From NCBI GenBank assembly GCA_021823305.1, contig JAKAOE010000156.1, positions 1 through 5,433 of the forward strand: a stretch of DNA of 5,433 bases. The letters run 5' to 3'. Position numbers and translations under genes: made by a program. This document shows positions 4,120 to 5,433 of the stretch, piece after piece. Within the stretch, counting starts at the first letter, position 1. The number at the start of each line of letters is the position of its first letter. Source of the DNA: Acidobacteriota bacterium. GTDB lineage: Bacteria; Acidobacteriota; Terriglobia; Terriglobales; SCQP01. The notes beneath the pieces were generated by a model. That model worked only from the letters and a program-made list of their open reading frames with translations. It was not told the DNA's origin and did not search any database.

Positions 4120-5433
4120 CGCCCGCCCCCCACCGCCGCCGCCGCGCCCGCCGCCGGCCGCGCCGCCGCCGGCCGGTTCTCCGGATTCGCCAGCGCCACC
4201 ACGGTGCCCGCCGGCAGCCCGGTGATCGCCACCTGGCTCTCGCTCCGCTCCACCACGTGCACCCGCGCCTGCTCGAACCCGCCCCCCTGCCGCCGGTAGA
4301 CGATGGCGTGGCCGCCGAAGTTGAACACCGCCTCCGTCGGCACCCACAGCGCCCGCCGCAGCACCGCGGTGGTGATCGTCGCGCTGGCCGAAATCCCCGG
4401 CCGCAGCGCCGCGATCGGGTCCGTCAGCCGCACCACGCAGGCCACCTGCCGCTTCCACGGCGGCCCGCTCGCCGCTCCCACCGACGCCACCCGGCCGTGG
4501 AACGTCCGCCCCGGAAACGGCACCAGCCGCACCACCGCCGCCTGCCCCGCCGCCAGGTGGCCGGCGTCCATCTCCCGCACCTCCAGCGCCACCTCCCACT
4601 TCGCGGTGTTGGGAATCTGCGCCACCGCCTGGCCCGCGCGCGCCGGGTCGCCTTCGTGGAAGCTGGGCAGCGTCATGCCCATGTACAGAATCCCGGCGTT
4701 CGAGGTCTGCTGCACCGCCACGTAGCCCGCCTGCCGCGTCCGCAGCGTCATCGCGGCGATGTCCTGCTGCGCCCGCGCCGCATCCGCCTGCGCCTTGCGC
4801 ACCGCCGCCTGCTGCAGCGCGATCGCGGCGGCGTTGCCGGCGCTGCGGCTGGCGCTGTCCCGCCGCAATTGCCGCAGGTGCGCCTCGGCCGCCGCCAGCG
4901 TCAGGTCGTTCTTTTGGGCGTCCACCGCCGCCAGGATCGGGTTGGAACGCACCTGCAGTTGCGCCCGCTCCACGTCGAACTTCGCCTTGGCGAGCGCATA
5001 GGCGTCGCCCTCGTTCTGCGCCGCCGCCTTGGCGCGCGCCTCGATCACCTCCTGCTGCGCCTGCTGCAGCGCCTCCTGCGCCTGCACCAGGTTGTACCGC
5101 TCCGGCGCCGTGTCGAAGCGCACCACCACCTCGCCCGGGGTCACCGGCGTGCCCGCCGGCAGCAGGTATTGGATGCTCATCGCCCCGCCCGCCACCGGCG
5201 GCGCCACCAGCATCTCGGCGTTGCCGCCGTGCAGCAACCCGCGCGCGTGCACCGCGATCCGCACCGTCCCGCGCTCAACCGCCGCCACCGGCACCGGCGG
5301 GGCTCCCGGCGGCGCCAGCCGGCCCACGCTCCGCCACAGCCCCCAGCCCGCCGCGCCTGCCGCCGCCAGCCCCAGCGTCCAGCCCGACCCGCGCCGCCAC
5401 CGCCGCCGCCGCGCCGGCGCCGCCCGCGGCGCC
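4116..5433 (-). CDS. HlyD/MacA-like periplasmic membrane fusion protein (5' partial)
   Basis: The frame is open from the right edge (first full codon 5430-5432) to TGA at 4116-4118, giving 438 visible residues; the start lies outside. Numbered from the edge, residues 8-14 are RRRRWRR, followed by a hydrophobic segment at 18-33 (WTLGLAAAGAAGWGLW). This is an inner-membrane anchor with a positive cytoplasmic side. The periplasmic part follows the adaptor plan. The first lipoyl half is at about 75-108 (PAGTPVTPGEVVVRFD), and an Ala/Gln-rich coiled-coil hairpin is at about 110-228. The second lipoyl half is near 229-275 (LRTRQAGYVAV), and a beta-barrel is at about 279-358, ending LRPGISASATI. The membrane-proximal domain is at about 360-416 (LWVPTEAVFNFGGHAIVY...LPAGTVVAL), followed by an Ala/Pro/Gly tail. 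It would bridge the permease and the TolC channel. The GTG at 5325-5327 could be mistaken for the start, but that would cut off the anchor. The stop overlaps the permease start by 4 bp (ATGA), and it is the first operon gene visible here. A cognate ATPase gene may lie upstream of it. Confidence 0.94.
   Translation of the reverse strand, partial: APRAAPARRRRWRRGSGWTLGLAAAGAAGWGLWRSVGRLAPPGAPPVPVAAVERGTVRIAVHARGLLHGGNAEMLVAPPVAGGAMSIQYLLPAGTPVTPGEVVVRFDTAPERYNLVQAQEALQQAQQEVIEARAKAAAQNEGDAYALAKAKFDVERAQLQVRSNPILAAVDAQKNDLTLAAAEAHLRQLRRDSASRSAGNAAAIALQQAAVRKAQADAARAQQDIAAMTLRTRQAGYVAVQQTSNAGILYMGMTLPSFHEGDPARAGQAVAQIPNTAKWEVALEVREMDAGHLAAGQAAVVRLVPFPGRTFHGRVASVGAASGPPWKRQVACVVRLTDPIAALRPGISASATITTAVLRRALWVPTEAVFNFGGHAIVYRRQGGGFEQARVHVVERSESQVAITGLPAGTVVALANPENRPAAARPAAGAAAAVGGGR
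4126..4134 (-). promoter_or_regulatory. G-rich Shine-Dalgarno-like stretch for the permease inside the adaptor 3' end
   Basis: The minus strand reads GGTGGGGGG, ending 6 nt before the permease ATG. These bases also encode part of the adaptor's C-terminal V-G-G-G-R tail. The match to the anti-SD is only approximate in such GC-rich sequence, but the spacing and the ATGA overlap fit translational coupling. Confidence 0.4.
4148..4175. repeat. 13-bp in-frame tandem repeat in the adaptor tail
   Basis: CCGCCGCCGGCCG occurs at 4148-4160 and again at 4163-4175, offset by 15 nt (five codons). On the minus strand it encodes a duplicated RPAAA/RPAAG unit within the low-complexity Ala/Pro/Gly C-terminus of the membrane fusion protein. 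It probably arose by replication slippage and is unlikely to matter for the fold. Confidence 0.6.

Noticed and set aside
4121..4180. GC-triplet-rich stretch as a structural RNA, origin or mobile-element end
   Set aside because: It is the in-frame Ala/Pro/Gly tail of the adaptor with a small five-codon duplication; nothing else supports another role.
1425..4299. Very long plus-strand open frames (over 500 codons) opposite the TolC, permease and adaptor genes
   Set aside because: The translations are Arg/Pro/Gln/His-rich with no recognisable domain, and they lie antisense to three clearly recognisable proteins. In such GC-rich DNA stop codons are rare in the opposite frames, so long spurious frames are expected.

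Overview
The window is a very GC-rich stretch of bacterial chromosome with tightly packed genes. It holds five or six ordinary genes: two are cut by the window edges and four are complete. The efflux adaptor, the outer-membrane channel and the small cysteine-containing secreted protein all resemble versions I associate with Acidobacteriota. That is my best guess at the phylum, made from protein character and not from a marker gene.

Left part (1-902): the C-terminal end of a plus-strand glycosyltransferase of the MurG/MGDG-synthase type runs into a complete minus-strand PAP2 phosphatase. The two reading frames overlap tail to tail by 17 bp. The PAP2 gene is divergent from a small plus-strand gene at 903-1247, and the roughly 150 bp between them must hold both promoters. 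The small gene encodes a membrane-anchored or secreted protein of 114 residues with a CxxH...CxxxC pattern and no assigned function.

Right part (1260-5433): a minus-strand operon reads from right to left as membrane fusion protein (5' end outside the window), then a MacB/FtsX-type ABC permease, then a TolC-family outer-membrane channel. The stop and start codons overlap at both junctions (ATGA, then ATGAATAA), so the three are probably translationally coupled and made in matched amounts. Together they would form a trans-envelope MacAB-TolC-like pump. The permease has no ATP-binding domain and no ATPase gene lies in the window, so the energising subunit must be encoded elsewhere, most simply just beyond the right edge. 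The substrate cannot be read from the sequence.

The operon ends 12 bp from the convergent small gene. The two TAG stop codons form the outer ends of a short perfect inverted repeat there. I found no rRNA, tRNA, CRISPR, insertion sequence or phage signal, and no evidence of a novel defence or biosynthetic system. The most useful points are the split, ATPase-less pump, the true extent of the adaptor gene, the cysteine/histidine pattern of the small protein, and the compact convergent gene ends.
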